Assembly: GCF_000336715.1 (NCBI RefSeq)
Contig: NZ_AOMF01000174.1
Span: forward strand, 46,698-110,697
Direction: 5' to 3'
DNA from: Halococcus thailandensis JCM 13552
GTDB taxonomy: Archaea; Halobacteriota; Halobacteria; Halobacteriales; Halococcaceae
Length of the DNA stretch: 64,000 nucleotides
Both the position numbers and the translations under genes were made by a program. Below, in pieces: positions 44,118 through 54,062 of the stretch. Under the pieces are notes generated by a model that worked only from the letters and a program-made list of their open reading frames with translations, did no database searches and was not told the origin of the DNA. Each line of letters opens with the position of its first letter. Position 1 is the first letter of the stretch.

Positions 44118-45515
44118 CTACCCCTCGCCACGGGCGCGCTCGAACATTTCGATGGCTTCCTCGCGGCGCTCGCCGTGCTCACAGATCGGTGCCGGGTAGT
44201 CGGGTGCGGCCGATTCGCGCTCCTCGTCGCTCAGTTCGTTCCAGGAGTGGATCGTCTCCGGATCGGTGTCGTCGAGCTCCGGGACGTAGGTTTTGATGTA
44301 GTCGGCGTCGGGATCGTACTTCTCGCCCTGGGTCATCGGGTTGAACACCCGGAAGTAGGGCTGGGCGTCCGTCCCCGTCGAGGCCGCCCACTGCCAGTTG
44401 CCGTTGTCGTTGGCGGTGTCGTGATCGACGAGGCGCTCGCGGAAGTGGGCGTAGCCCTCTCGCCAGTCGAGCATGAGGTCCTTCGTCAGGAACGAGGCGA
44501 CGATCATCCGCACGCGGTTGTGCATGTACGCCTCCTCGCGGAGCTGGCGCATGCCGGCGTCGACGATCGGATAGCCGGTCGTCCCCTCCTTCCAGGCCTG
44601 AAATTCCCCGTCGTCCTCGCGCCAGTCGATCGGGTTCTCGTAGCTCTTGTAGTTCTCGACGACGAGTTCCGGATTGTAGAACAGGACGTGTGCGAAGAAC
44701 TCGCCAAAAGCCAACTCCCGGCGGTAGGCGTCGATCCCGTCGCGCTCGTCCTCGTCGGCGTCCTCTCTCATCTCACCGACCCGCTTCGTGACCTCCCGGA
44801 CGCCGATCGTGCCGTAGTTGAGGTCCTGCGAAAGGCGAGACGTACCCTCGTCGGCGGGATACTCGCGACCCTCGTCGTACTCAGCTATCCCGTCGTTACA
44901 GAACGCGTCGAGTCGGTCGCGGGCCGCCTCGGTGCCCGCATCCGGGATCTCCGCAGCCGGTTCGTCGAAGCCGAGGTCCTCGATCGTCGGCAGCGCCTCG
45001 TTCTCGACGTCGGCGAGTGCGTCCCCGCCGGGGTCGGGGTATGGCTCCTCCTTCTCTCGGTCGAGCCATTTGTCGCCGAAGTACGAAAACACCGAGTAGG
45101 GATCGCCGTCGTTGGTCGTGATGGTGCCCGGCTCGTGGTGGAGTGCGTCGTGGAACGCCTCGTGAGCGATGCCCGCCTCGTCGAGCGCTTCCCGAACCCG
45201 CTCGTCGCGCTCCCGTGCGAGGCCCGTGTAGTCGTGGTTCCAGAACAGCTCGCCGACACCGTGTTCGTCGGCGATCTCGGGGAGCACCTCGGCGGGGTCG
45301 CCCTCGACGGTGTAGAGATCGCTGCCCCGCTCACGGTAGGACTTCTGGAGGGAATCGAGCGCCGCGAGCAGGAACGCGACCCGTGGCGGGCTCGCGTACT
45401 GGAGCACGTCGGGATCGAAGACGAAGACAGGGAGGACGGGGCCGTCCTCGGCGGCCGCCGCGAGCGCGCGGTTGTCCGCCGCCCGGAGATCGCGGCGATG
45501 CCAGTGGATGCGCAT
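44118..45515 (-). CDS. phr: Deoxyribodipyrimidine photolyase
   Basis: A 465-residue light-driven repair enzyme for cyclobutane pyrimidine dimers. MRIHWHRRDLRAADNRAL starts the antenna domain; the FAD-binding domain shows TGYPIVDAGMRQL, YMHNRVRMIVASFLTKDLMLDWR and DHDTANDNGNWQWAASTGTDAQPYFRVFNP, where the Asn and Trp positions fit a class I CPD photolyase. It is useful to a sun-exposed halophile. Confidence 0.95.
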   Translation of the reverse strand: MRIHWHRRDLRAADNRALAAAAEDGPVLPVFVFDPDVLQYASPPRVAFLLAALDSLQKSYRERGSDLYTVEGDPAEVLPEIADEHGVGELFWNHDYTGLARERDERVREALDEAGIAHEAFHDALHHEPGTITTNDGDPYSVFSYFGDKWLDREKEEPYPDPGGDALADVENEALPTIEDLGFDEPAAEIPDAGTEAARDRLDAFCNDGIAEYDEGREYPADEGTSRLSQDLNYGTIGVREVTKRVGEMREDADEDERDGIDAYRRELAFGEFFAHVLFYNPELVVENYKSYENPIDWREDDGEFQAWKEGTTGYPIVDAGMRQLREEAYMHNRVRMIVASFLTKDLMLDWREGYAHFRERLVDHDTANDNGNWQWAASTGTDAQPYFRVFNPMTQGEKYDPDADYIKTYVPELDDTDPETIHSWNELSDEERESAAPDYPAPICEHGERREEAIEMFERARGEG

Positions 45516-45681
45516 ACTGGTCCAATGGGTGGATCGTCCTAAGCGGTTGTCCTGTTCGTCACCGTTCGTCGCCGGACCACCGGAAAGCTACCGTTGGTAA
45601 CTGAACTGCGTACATTCGGAACTATTGGTTGTTCGAGGGGCAACCCTTTAAAACGTGGCGTGCATCCACACATGGGAATCC

Positions 45682-47286
45682 ATGACGAATCTCGTGACGG
45701 ACGTCGCGTCGACGGTCGAGAACCATCCCGAGGCGACGGCGATAGCGTACGACGGACAGGAACTGAGCTACGAGGCGTTCTGGTCCCAGACAGGACAGTT
45801 CGCCGCCGGTCTCGACGCGGCGGGCATCGACCCCGGCGATCGAGTCGGCATCTATCTCCCGAACCTCCCGCAGTACGTCGTCGCCTTCCACGGTGCGCTC
45901 AGGGCCGGCGCGGTCGTCGTCCCGATGAACCCCCAGTACAAGTCCCGCGAGATCGGCCATCTCCTCTCGGACAGCGGTGCCGAACTGGTCGTCACGCTCG
46001 CCGATCTCGTTCCCGTCGTCGGATCGGTACGCGAAGAGACGGCCGTCGAGACCGTGGTGAGCGTCGGTGGCGATGCCGACGAGTCGATCGCGTTCGAGGA
46101 GTTCCTCGGCGAGGGTGAGCCCTCCGTCGTCGAGCGAGCGGATGACGACGTGGTCTGTCAGCCGTACACCTCGGGCACCACGGGCCAGCCGAAGGGCGTG
46201 CTGCTCACCCACCGCAATCTCGCCTCGAACGCGCGAATGGCCGCCGATCTCGCTCCCGACGGGACGGGCGTCGGGGACCGCTCGATCGGCGTGCTCCCGC
46301 TCTTTCACATCTACGGGATGACCGTCACGATGAACGCCGCGCTGTTCTCGGGGGCGGCCTACTACCCGCTGCCTGAATGGGACGCGCAGACGGCGCTCTC
46401 GCTCATCGAGAACGAGGAACTGACGATCATGCAGGGCGTGCCGGCGATGTACAACGATCTCGTCAACCAGCCCGAGGCCGACGAGTTCGATCTCTCGACG
46501 CTGCGATTCGTCAACTCCGGCGGGAGCAGCCTGCCGATCGAGGTGCTGCGTCGGTTCGAGGAGCGGTTCGAGCTCCCGCTCTACGAGGGCTACGGGCTGA
46601 CCGAGACCTCACCCGTCACACACTTCAACATGCCCGATGCCCGCCGGGTCGGCTCGATCGGGCGCACTCTCGACGGTGTCGATGCGATGATCGTCGATAC
46701 CGACTTCGAGCCGGTCGAACGGGTTCCTGAGGGGCCAGTCGACGAGAGCGAGACAGATCTCGACGCGATCACGGGCGAGCTCGTCGTCGCCGGGCCCAAT
46801 GTGATGAAGGGGTATCACGACCGGCCGGCAGCCAACGAGGAAGTGTTCACCGAACAAGACGGAAAGCGATGGTTCCAGACGGGCGATATCGGCTACTGGG
46901 ACGAGGACGACTACTTCTACATCGTCGATCGGGAGAAGCACATGATCGTGACGGGTGGCTACAACGTCTATCCGCGCGAGGTCGAGGAGCTGCTGTTCGA
47001 ACATCCCGACGTGGCCGATGCCGCAGTCGTCGGCATCCCCGACGAGCGCCGTGGCGAGACGGTGAAGGCGTTCGTGGTTCCGACGCCGGACGCGGCTGTG
47101 ACAGAAGACGAGATCAGAGAGTTTTGTCTCGAACGGCTCGCGGAGTACAAACACCCGCGCGAGGTCGCGTTCGTCGACGAACTGCCGCGGACGACCACCG
47201 GGAAGGTCCAGAAGTTCGAACTCCGCGAGCACGAGGAGGATGCGGCGGGTGCCGAGGGCGAAGAGGGCGAGGAGGTGGCCGAATGA
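45682..47286 (+). CDS. Long-chain fatty acid-CoA ligase
   Basis: A 534-residue AMP-forming enzyme activating a fatty acid to acyl-CoA. The P-loop is YTSGTTGQPKGVLLTH, the adenine-binding motif YEGYGLTETSP, the hinge region TGDIGYWDEDDYFYIVDREK, and the catalytic lysine lies in PRTTTGKVQKFELRE. The C-terminus is a highly acidic tail. TTTAAAA about 28 bases before 45682 supports this ATG. It is translationally coupled (ATGA) to the enoyl-CoA hydratase. Confidence 0.93.
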   Translation: MTNLVTDVASTVENHPEATAIAYDGQELSYEAFWSQTGQFAAGLDAAGIDPGDRVGIYLPNLPQYVVAFHGALRAGAVVVPMNPQYKSREIGHLLSDSGAELVVTLADLVPVVGSVREETAVETVVSVGGDADESIAFEEFLGEGEPSVVERADDDVVCQPYTSGTTGQPKGVLLTHRNLASNARMAADLAPDGTGVGDRSIGVLPLFHIYGMTVTMNAALFSGAAYYPLPEWDAQTALSLIENEELTIMQGVPAMYNDLVNQPEADEFDLSTLRFVNSGGSSLPIEVLRRFEERFELPLYEGYGLTETSPVTHFNMPDARRVGSIGRTLDGVDAMIVDTDFEPVERVPEGPVDESETDLDAITGELVVAGPNVMKGYHDRPAANEEVFTEQDGKRWFQTGDIGYWDEDDYFYIVDREKHMIVTGGYNVYPREVEELLFEHPDVADAAVVGIPDERRGETVKAFVVPTPDAAVTEDEIREFCLERLAEYKHPREVAFVDELPRTTTGKVQKFELREHEEDAAGAEGEEGEEVAE

Positions 47287-48080
47287 GCGACGACGATGCG
47301 GTGCTGGTCGCCGTCGAGGATGGCGTGGCGACGCTGACGCTGAATCGACCGTCGGTGCGCAACGCGCTCACCGAGGAGATCTCGTCCGGCATCATCGACG
47401 CGCTTGCAGAGTTGGAGGGCAGCGACGCGCGCTGTCTGGTGATCGAGGGCGCTGGCGGGGCCTTCTCCGCGGGCGGCGACGTGAACGCGATGGCCGAGCG
47501 GCTCGCGGGCGACGTGGCGCTCGACGAGGCTGTCCGTCACATCAGCCAGGAGACCAGCCGGGCGGTCAAGCGCGTCGCGGAGTTCGATCTCCCCGTGGTG
47601 GCGAAGATCGACGGGATCGCCTTCGGCGCGGGCGCGAACCTCGCCATCGCGTGTGACGTCCTGTTGGCGAGTGCCGAATCCGGGATCAGTTTCGGCTTCC
47701 GACAGGTGGGGCTGGCAGTCGATTCGGGCACCTCCTATCTCCTGCCACGGATCGTCGGCGCGAACACGGCTCAAGAGCTCGTGATGACCGGCGAACTCGT
47801 CGAGGCCGAGCGCGCCGAAGAACTGGGACTGTTCAACCACGTCTATCCCGACGACGAGTTCGACGAGCGCGCCGACGAGTTCGTGGAACAGATCGCTACC
47901 GGACCGACCGTGGCACTGCGCACCTCGAAACGGCTCGTCCGGCAGGGGTTCGAGAGCTCGCTCGATCAGGCGATGGAGAACGAGGCCGCCGCACAGGCCG
48001 CCGTCTTCGAGAGCGACGATCACCGTGAGGGTGCGGAATCGTTCATGGCCGGTGAGGAACCCGATTTCGAGGGGCGATAG
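47283..48080 (+). CDS. Enoyl-CoA hydratase/isomerase family protein
   Basis: A 265-residue crotonase. VATLTLNRPSVRNALTEEI, GAGGAFSAGGDVNAMAER (oxyanion loop) and VAKIDGIAFGAGANLAIACDV are the family blocks. At the site of the second hydratase glutamate there is an aspartate-containing segment (GLAVDSGTSYLLPR), which fits isomerase-like or variant members as well as hydratases. It overlaps the ligase stop by four bases; both belong to fatty-acid breakdown. Confidence 0.88.
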   Translation: MSDDDAVLVAVEDGVATLTLNRPSVRNALTEEISSGIIDALAELEGSDARCLVIEGAGGAFSAGGDVNAMAERLAGDVALDEAVRHISQETSRAVKRVAEFDLPVVAKIDGIAFGAGANLAIACDVLLASAESGISFGFRQVGLAVDSGTSYLLPRIVGANTAQELVMTGELVEAERAEELGLFNHVYPDDEFDERADEFVEQIATGPTVALRTSKRLVRQGFESSLDQAMENEAAAQAAVFESDDHREGAESFMAGEEPDFEGR

Positions 48081-48081
48081 C

Positions 48082-48440
48082 TGGCGGTGGCCGCCGGCCG
48101 CGGCCGGCGGTCGCGGTTTGCGGTAGCGGTGCGGCCCTGGTGGATGAAGGGCGAGGTCGTTCGAAAGGCACGGAGTGCCTTTCGTGATGACGAAACGGCT
48201 TCGCCGTTTCGAACCACGCGCGAGCGACTGGAAGGAGCGAGTAGCGAACGAAGTGAGCGCGCGCCGAGGGCTTCGGCGGTGCTGTGCGGTGGTGGTGAGT
48301 CGTTTGTGTCCGCGCAAGTGGAACGAGCGCGGTTCGCCGGGAGTGACCGAGCGTAGCGAGGGAGCGAGCGGGAGTTTTTAGCGTAGCTTTTTGCAAGGAC
48401 CCTGAGCGAGCGCAGCGAGCGAACGGGGACGCAGTAAAAA
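48082..48440. repeat. Hairpin-array spacer, copy 1 (modules A and C)
   Basis: A gene-free 367-base spacer between convergent genes. Perfect stems include GAAAGGCAC-GGA-GTGCCTTTC and GAAACGGC-TTC-GCCGTTTC. The block GGTGGATGAAGGGCGAGG, the block GCCGAGGGCTTCGGCGGTGC and the word TGTCCGCGCAAG recur on the opposite strand in the spacer at 61330-61860 (module A). TTTTTGCAAGGA followed by GAGCG recurs there too (module C). It may provide bidirectional 3' ends or be a dispersed non-coding repeat. Confidence 0.7.
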
Positions 48441-48447
48441 GGTCCGT

Positions 48448-49602
48448 TTAGAAGCCTTCGCCGAGCAGTTCGCGCGCGATGACGTTCTTCTGGATTTCGC
48501 TGGTACCCTCGTAGATCTGGGTGATCTTGGCGTCGCGGTAGAACCGTTCGACGTCGAAGTCGTCGACGTAGCCGGCACCGCCGTGGATCTGGACGGCTTC
48601 GTCGGCGACCTCGACGGCGACGCGCGAGGCGTACTCTTTAGCCATCGAGGCGAGCGTGGTCAGCTGTTCGTTCTTGTTGTCGACGCTCCAGGCGGATTTG
48701 TAGGTGAGCTGGCGGGCGGCCTCGATCTGAGTGTGCATCTCGGCGAGTTTGTGCTGGATGGCCTGGAACTGGCCGATGGATCGGCCGAACTGCTCGCGCT
48801 CTTGAGCGTAGTCGAGCGCGCGTTCGAGCGCACCCTTGGCGATGCCGACGCCCTGGGCGGCCACCCCCGTTCGGGTCGCGTCGAAGAACTGCATCTGTTG
48901 GAGGAAGCCCGCGCCCTGCGTGCCGACGAGGTTCTCCTCGGGCACGCGCACGTCGTCGAGGAGGAGTTCGGCGGTGTCGGAGGCACGAATGCCGAGTTTC
49001 CCCGTGATCTTCTCGGCGGTGAACCCGTCCCGATCGGACTCGACGATGATCTGCGAGAAACCATTATATCGGCCCTCGGCGTCGGGATCGGTCTTGCAAA
49101 GCACGACGAAGTAGTCACCCACGGAGCCGTTGGTGATCCACATCTTGTTGCCGTTGATCACCCACTCGTCCCCGTCCTTTTCCGCGCGGGTCGAGACCGA
49201 GGAGACGTCGGAGCCGGTGTCGGGTTCGGAGATGGCCGCGCCCATGATCGCGTCGCCGCTCGCGATCGGTGGCAGATACTCCTCTTTCTGTTCGTCGGTG
49301 CCGGCCGCGATGATCGCCTCGGCTCCGAAGCCGGTGCTCGCCACGCAGAGGCCGATGCCCGGATCGACGGCGAACAGCTCCTCGGAGATGATCGCCGTCT
49401 CCAGCGTCGAATAGCCTGCGCCGCCGTACTCGGCGGGGATGGTCGCGCCGAGCATGCCCATCTCGCCGGCGGTCTCGATGAGATCGTGGGGGTACTTCTC
49501 CGCTTTGTCGTACTCGCTCGCGATCGGGGCGATCTCGTTTTCGGCGAAGCGGCGCACCTCGTCGCGGATCTGTTTCTGCTCGTCGGACAGCTCGTAGTCC
49601 AT
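48448..49602 (-). CDS. Acyl-CoA dehydrogenase
   Basis: A 384-residue FAD enzyme catalysing the first oxidation of beta-oxidation. [20 protein letters not shown] begins the helical domain, [15 protein letters not shown] and KMWITNG are the substrate/FAD motifs, [21 protein letters not shown] is the C-terminal signature, and the catalytic Glu lies in [17 protein letters not shown]-like TTATTTGG lies about 30 bases before the start. Electrons should go to an ETF encoded elsewhere. Confidence 0.95.
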   Translation of the reverse strand: MDYELSDEQKQIRDEVRRFAENEIAPIASEYDKAEKYPHDLIETAGEMGMLGATIPAEYGGAGYSTLETAIISEELFAVDPGIGLCVASTGFGAEAIIAAGTDEQKEEYLPPIASGDAIMGAAISEPDTGSDVSSVSTRAEKDGDEWVINGNKMWITNGSVGDYFVVLCKTDPDAEGRYNGFSQIIVESDRDGFTAEKITGKLGIRASDTAELLLDDVRVPEENLVGTQGAGFLQQMQFFDATRTGVAAQGVGIAKGALERALDYAQEREQFGRSIGQFQAIQHKLAEMHTQIEAARQLTYKSAWSVDNKNEQLTTLASMAKEYASRVAVEVADEAVQIHGGAGYVDDFDVERFYRDAKITQIYEGTSEIQKNVIARELLGEGF

Positions 49603-49661
49603 AGACGTTCGTTACACATCCCCATACCAAATAAGTTCGTAATCTGGAATGAACTCACGAG

Positions 49662-49737
49662 ACGTTTCTGCAGGAGGGCGGTCGCTCGGCCGGGATCGGT
49701 GGACGTTCGAGGAGAATGCTGTGGGGGACAGAAACGT
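49662..49737. promoter_or_regulatory. Inverted repeat in the divergent beta-oxidation promoter region
   Basis: ACGTTTCTG (49662-49670) and CAGAAACGT (49729-49737) are perfect 9-bp inverted arms between the divergent acyl-CoA dehydrogenase and hydroxyacyl-CoA dehydrogenase genes, one arm beside each promoter. They could be two half-sites of a fatty-acid-responsive regulator bound at both promoters. Function is inferred from position only. Confidence 0.45.
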
Positions 49738-49770
49738 TGAAGCCCCGTCGGTGAGTTCTAACGATGAATC

Positions 49771-51738
49771 ATGAACGTCGACGAGATCGACACGATCGCG
49801 GTGCTCGGTGCCGGGAACATGGGCCACGGCATCGCCGAGGTCGCCGCGCTCGCGGGCTACGAAGTCCGTCTGCGTGACATCAACGAGGAGTTAGTTGAAA
49901 ACGGCTACGACCAGCTCGAATGGAGCGTCGGCAAGCTCGAAGAGAAAGACCAGCTGTCCGAGGAGGAGGCCGACGCCGCTCTCGACCGCGTAACGCCGCT
50001 GGTCGATCTGGAGGAGACGGTCTCGGGAACGGACGTCATCATCGAGGTCGTCCCCGAGAAGATGGAGATCAAACAGGACGTCTACGGCGAGGTCGAGCAG
50101 TACGCGCCGGAGGACGCCCTGTTCGCGACGAACACCTCGTCGCTATCGATCACCGATCTCGCGGAAGTCACCGAACGACCCGAGCGGTTCTGTGGGATGC
50201 ATTTCTTCAACCCACCAGTCAGAATGCAGCTCGTCGAGGTCATCTCGGGCGAGCACACCAGCGACGAGACGCTCGACACCGTCGAGGCGCTCGCCGAGGA
50301 GTTCGGCAAGACCCCTGTCCGCGTTCGCAAGGACAGTCCGGGCTTCATCGTCAACAGAGTCTTGGTCCCGCTGATGAACGAGGCGGCGTGGCTCGTCGAG
50401 GACGACGTGGCGACGATGGCCGAGGTCGACAGCACCACGACGTTCGAACTGGGGCTGCCGATGGGGAGCTTCGAACTCGCCGATCAGGTGGGCATCGACG
50501 TCGGTTTCCACGTGCTCGAATACATGCACGAGACGCTCGGCGACGCCTACGAGCCGTGCCCGTTGCTCGAAGAGAAAGTCGAGGCCGAGGAGCTGGGCAA
50601 GAAGACTGGCAAGGGGTTCTACGACTACGAGGACGGCGACGGTGCGGATATTCCCACGGACGCCGGCAGCGAGGAGATCGAAGCCAGGCTGCTGGCCGTG
50701 ATGGCCAACGAAGTCGCCAAACTCGTCGGCAACGACGTCGCGCCCGTCGACGACATCGACGAGGCGGTCATGCTCGGCGCTGGGTTCCCCGAGGGCCCCG
50801 CTAAACTCGCCGACAGCGCGGGTCTCGACTCGCTCTACGAGACGCTCGACGAACTCCACGAGGAAACCGGCGCGGCGCGCTACGAACCCGCCGACGCGCT
50901 CGAAGCGCACACCGACGAGGGGTTCTACGGGAGCGACGACGAGGAAGAGGGCGTCGAGTTCGAGAGCATCCGCATCGAGCATCCCGGCGACATGGTGGGG
51001 AGGATCGTCATCGACCGCCCCCATCGGATGAACACGATCAACCCGCAGATCCTCGACGAGCTCGACACCGCGATCGACGTGCTCGAGGACGACGATGACG
51101 TGCGCGCGGTGTTGCTCGTCGGTGCCGGCGACGACGCCTTCTCCGCCGGTGCGGACGTCCAGTCGATGGCGGCGAACGCCGACCCGCTCGACGGGATCGA
51201 ACTCTCGCGCAAGGGGAAGGAAACCTTCGGCAAACTGGAGGAATGTCCGATGCCGGTCGTCGCGGGCATCGACGGCCACTGTCTCGGCGGCGGGATGGAG
51301 CTCGCGATGTGTGCCGACCTCCGGGTGGCCTCCGAGCGGTCGTCGTTCGGCCAGCCCGAACTCGATCTCGGCCTCCTCCCCGGTTGGGGCGGCACCCAGC
51401 GCCTCCAGCATATCGTCGGCGAGGGTCGTGCGAAGGAGATCATCCTCACGGCCGACACCTACGACGCCGCCGAGATCGCCGACTACGGCTTCCTCACCGA
51501 GGTCGTCGACAACGGCGAACTCGAGGAACACGCCCACGATCTCGCTGCCGATCTCGCGGGCGGGCCACCGATCGCCCAGGAGTTCACCAAGCGCGCCATG
51601 CTGCGCGGCTGGGAGGACACCGAGGCCGGCCTCGAGATCGAATCCCAGGCGTTCGGCCACCTGCTCAACACCGACGACCTGATGGAGGGCGTCACGGCGT
51701 TCATGGGTGACTCAGACCCCGAATTCGAGGGGAAGTAA
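49771..51738 (+). CDS. Fused 3-hydroxyacyl-CoA dehydrogenase / enoyl-CoA hydratase
   Basis: A 655-residue bifunctional beta-oxidation enzyme. Residues 1-390 are the NAD-dependent dehydrogenase (IAVLGAGNMGHGIAEVAALAGY, CGMHFFNPPVRMQLVEVISG, DSPGFIVNRVLVPLMNEA). Residues about 400-655 are the crotonase domain (GAGDDAFSAGADVQSMA, GGGMELAMCADLRVAS, FGQPELDLGLLPGWGGTQRL with both catalytic glutamates). The order is dehydrogenase first, the reverse of bacterial FadB, as is usual in archaea. Divergent from the acyl-CoA dehydrogenase. Confidence 0.95.
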   Translation: MNVDEIDTIAVLGAGNMGHGIAEVAALAGYEVRLRDINEELVENGYDQLEWSVGKLEEKDQLSEEEADAALDRVTPLVDLEETVSGTDVIIEVVPEKMEIKQDVYGEVEQYAPEDALFATNTSSLSITDLAEVTERPERFCGMHFFNPPVRMQLVEVISGEHTSDETLDTVEALAEEFGKTPVRVRKDSPGFIVNRVLVPLMNEAAWLVEDDVATMAEVDSTTTFELGLPMGSFELADQVGIDVGFHVLEYMHETLGDAYEPCPLLEEKVEAEELGKKTGKGFYDYEDGDGADIPTDAGSEEIEARLLAVMANEVAKLVGNDVAPVDDIDEAVMLGAGFPEGPAKLADSAGLDSLYETLDELHEETGAARYEPADALEAHTDEGFYGSDDEEEGVEFESIRIEHPGDMVGRIVIDRPHRMNTINPQILDELDTAIDVLEDDDDVRAVLLVGAGDDAFSAGADVQSMAANADPLDGIELSRKGKETFGKLEECPMPVVAGIDGHCLGGGMELAMCADLRVASERSSFGQPELDLGLLPGWGGTQRLQHIVGEGRAKEIILTADTYDAAEIADYGFLTEVVDNGELEEHAHDLAADLAGGPPIAQEFTKRAMLRGWEDTEAGLEIESQAFGHLLNTDDLMEGVTAFMGDSDPEFEGK

Positions 51739-51789
51739 CCACGGAACGGAACGCTTAACAGGCGGTATCGGGAACGAACGGATGCGTTC

Positions 51790-51864
51790 GCTCGGTTGGT
51801 GTAGTCCGGCCAATCATTTCGGCCTTTCGAGCCGATGACCGGGGTTCGAATCCCCGACCGAGCA
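51790..51864 (+). tRNA. tRNA-Glu (anticodon TTC)
   Basis: Acceptor arms GCTCGGT and ACCGAGC with discriminator A, T arm CGGGG-TTCGAAT-CCCCG, and anticodon stem TCGGC/GCCGA around the loop CTTTCGA giving anticodon TTC. No CCA is encoded. CTTAACA at 51754-51760 is a plausible TATA element. No intron is present. Confidence 0.95.
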
Positions 51865-52116
51865 CTCTTCTGCGAACGACGTGACGAAGAGCGCTTGAGG
51901 AGCGGATTCGAGCAGGCCAGTCGCGCGCAGCGATAGCGAGCACTACTGATGGATCCACAGACGTGCTCCGCACACCCGAACCGTTCCGTCCATTCCCTGT
52001 CGGCGAACGAGAGGGCGCTCCCGATGGGTCGGATCCGACAAAATGGGCTCCGGAAACCATTATCAGCGCGTGCAGGCACAACCGTTTCCCGCTGGCTGGC
52101 GATACGTTTCGGGAGG

Positions 52117-53313
52117 ATGTCTGAGAGAATTCTCGGCCCCCTGTCCGACCGTAGACGGCTCGGCTGGTGGCTGTTCATCGGACTGCTCACTATCGTCGCA
52201 GCGTTTCTCGCGTACTCGTTCGTCGGTATGATCGTGCTCGGCGTCTTCGGCTACTACGCGACCCGTCCGGTCAACCGACGTCTGCGGCGGACGGTTGAAT
52301 CGGACAGCATTGCAGCGGGCATCACCGTTCTGGTGGTCGTGGTTCCGATCCTGCTGCTCATCGGCTACGTCGGTTTCAATCTCTTCCAGCAGCTCCAGCA
52401 AGCGATCGGTACCGGTGGCCCAGCGACGTTTGGGCTCGTCGACCTCAGTGCGCTCCCGGCTGCTCAGCGCGAAACCGTCACTACGCTGCTCCGCGATCCA
52501 ACCCAGTTCATCAGCCAACCCCAGCAGACGCTTCAAACCGTGGTTCAACTCGGAGGACAGGTCCTCGGAGCAGTTGGAGGCGGTATCGTTTTCTTGGGGC
52601 TCGTCGTCGCGCTTTCGTTTTTCCTGTTACAGAACGATGTGGCTCTCTCGCGCGGATTCCGCGAGCTGTTCGGCGGTCGTGATACCACCGCGTATGCGTA
52701 TGCCATCGCGGTCGACGAGGATCTGGAATCGGTGTTCTTCGGCAATCTCCTGTTCGTCGTCGCGATGTCGGTCATCGCGGTGGGCACCTACGAGGTGACG
52801 AACCTGCTCGCTCCCGAAGCACTCCACGTGCCGATGGTACTCGTGTTGGGGGTTCTAACCGGCATCGCCAGTCTCATACCGATCGTCGTCGGCAAGGTGA
52901 TCTACCTGCCGATCGTCGCCTATCTCGGGTCTCAAGCGGTGCGTTCGGGCGGGAGTTTCCTGTTCGTCGGCGGGGCGTTGGTAGCGTACTTCTTGATTCT
53001 GGATATCCTCCCACAGACGTTCCTGCAGCCGTATATCACTGGTCGACAGCTCGATATGCTGGTGTTGATGTTCGGCTACATCCTGGGGCCGATCCTGTTC
53101 GGCTGGTACGGATTTTTCCTCTTACCGATCGTGTTCATCGTCATGCTCGAAGCGATTCGGATCATCCTCCCCGAACTGGTCCACGGCGAGGAACTCACTC
53201 CGGACGTTTCGCTCGGTGAAGGCGTCGGAACCGACCCACAGTCCGCACATGAGGCTCCTACCGGAGAGACGACCGATACGTCGCCCGAAAACGACGATAC
53301 GACCACCGACTGA
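52117..53313 (+). CDS. AI-2E family transporter (PerM/TqsA type)
   Basis: A 398-residue membrane protein with about eight segments in the AI-2E arrangement. LGWWLFIGLLTIVAAFLAYSF and GVFGYYATRPVNRRLRRTVE start it, and VLGVLTGIASLIPIVVGKVIYLP and the late FLQPYITGRQLDMLVLMFGYILG are family blocks. The last 45 residues are an acidic Thr-rich tail. GGGAGG abuts the ATG too closely to be a useful SD; the longer in-frame start at 52024 is less likely because it adds an arginine-rich leader. The transported molecule is unknown. Confidence 0.85.
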   Translation: MSERILGPLSDRRRLGWWLFIGLLTIVAAFLAYSFVGMIVLGVFGYYATRPVNRRLRRTVESDSIAAGITVLVVVVPILLLIGYVGFNLFQQLQQAIGTGGPATFGLVDLSALPAAQRETVTTLLRDPTQFISQPQQTLQTVVQLGGQVLGAVGGGIVFLGLVVALSFFLLQNDVALSRGFRELFGGRDTTAYAYAIAVDEDLESVFFGNLLFVVAMSVIAVGTYEVTNLLAPEALHVPMVLVLGVLTGIASLIPIVVGKVIYLPIVAYLGSQAVRSGGSFLFVGGALVAYFLILDILPQTFLQPYITGRQLDMLVLMFGYILGPILFGWYGFFLLPIVFIVMLEAIRIILPELVHGEELTPDVSLGEGVGTDPQSAHEAPTGETTDTSPENDDTTTD

Positions 53314-53408
53314 CGGTTGGCTGAAAAACAGCGACGACCGTGGGTCGTCTCATGCGTACTGCACAATTCTCTCCGCCAGACCTTCCAGTTCCACTCTTCA
53401 CACGTACC

Positions 53409-53729
53409 TCATTTCCAGGGGTTCGACACGAGTTCCGCCTGCACCGTCGCCCCGACCTCGACGTGACAGTCCGATCGTGGCTTCGCGATACAGAGCAGGA
53501 TGTAGCCCTCGGTGCTGTGGTGTGGTTTTAGCGCACGCGCTCGTTCGGTATGGACGAGATCGCCCGCGATCAGTCGACCCGTACAGGTGCCGCAGGCTCC
53601 GTACAGACAGCCATAGGGAAGCGTCTGCTCCGTCCGTCGGGCGGCTTCGATGACGGTTTCGTCGGCAGCGACCGTGATCGTCCGGATTGGGCCGTCGCGC
53701 CAGTCGAGCGTCACCTCGTGGGTGACCAT
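53409..53729 (-). CDS. [2Fe-2S] ferredoxin (plant type)
   Basis: A 106-residue electron carrier. Cys41, Cys46, Cys49 (PYGCLYGACGTCTG) and Cys80 (GYILLC) are the four cluster ligands. It is shorter than the main haloarchaeal ferredoxin, lacking its acidic insertion. It follows the truncated selenium-binding-protein gene with no gap, so it may have been co-transcribed with the full-length version. Confidence 0.92.
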   Translation of the reverse strand: MVTHEVTLDWRDGPIRTITVAADETVIEAARRTEQTLPYGCLYGACGTCTGRLIAGDLVHTERARALKPHHSTEGYILLCIAKPRSDCHVEVGATVQAELVSNPWK

Positions 53730-54062
53730 CTACTGCCAGACATCGCTCGTGCAGTCGCCGCCGGGCCAGCGGATCTCGTGGGCGCGTGCCGGGCCACCGG
53801 GTGCGTCGCCGAAGTCGACGAGGAACTCCTCGTCGAGCTCCATGCGTCCCTCCCCGGGATAGACGTCGGCTTTCATCATCAGCGAGCCCTCGTCGGCGAT
53901 GTCGGGGTAGAACTGGTTGTCCCACGACGAAAACAGTGATGTGGTCCAGTAGAGCCGGCGGCCGTCGCGGCTGAGCTGGAGCATCTGTGGCGCACCGCGG
54001 ATCTCCGTGCCCTGGATCGACTGTCGGTCGCCGAAGTTGCCGCCGGCCCAGATCCGATCCAC
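53730..54062 (-). pseudogene. C-terminal fragment of a selenium-binding protein (SBP56/methanethiol oxidase family)
   Basis: An open frame of 110 codons whose GAPQMLQLSRDGRRLYWTTSLFSSWDNQFYP and ARAHEIRWPGGDCTSDVW match the last quarter of SBP56 proteins, which are normally about 460 residues. The remaining three quarters are missing: upstream of 54062 the sequence turns AT-richer and non-coding. The stop directly abuts the ferredoxin start. It is a remnant of a gene cut by a rearrangement, not a functional enzyme. Confidence 0.75.

Noticed and set aside
51865..52116. Integration site downstream of tRNA-Glu
   Set aside because: No repeat of the tRNA 3' end and no integrase gene was seen nearby; composition does not change.
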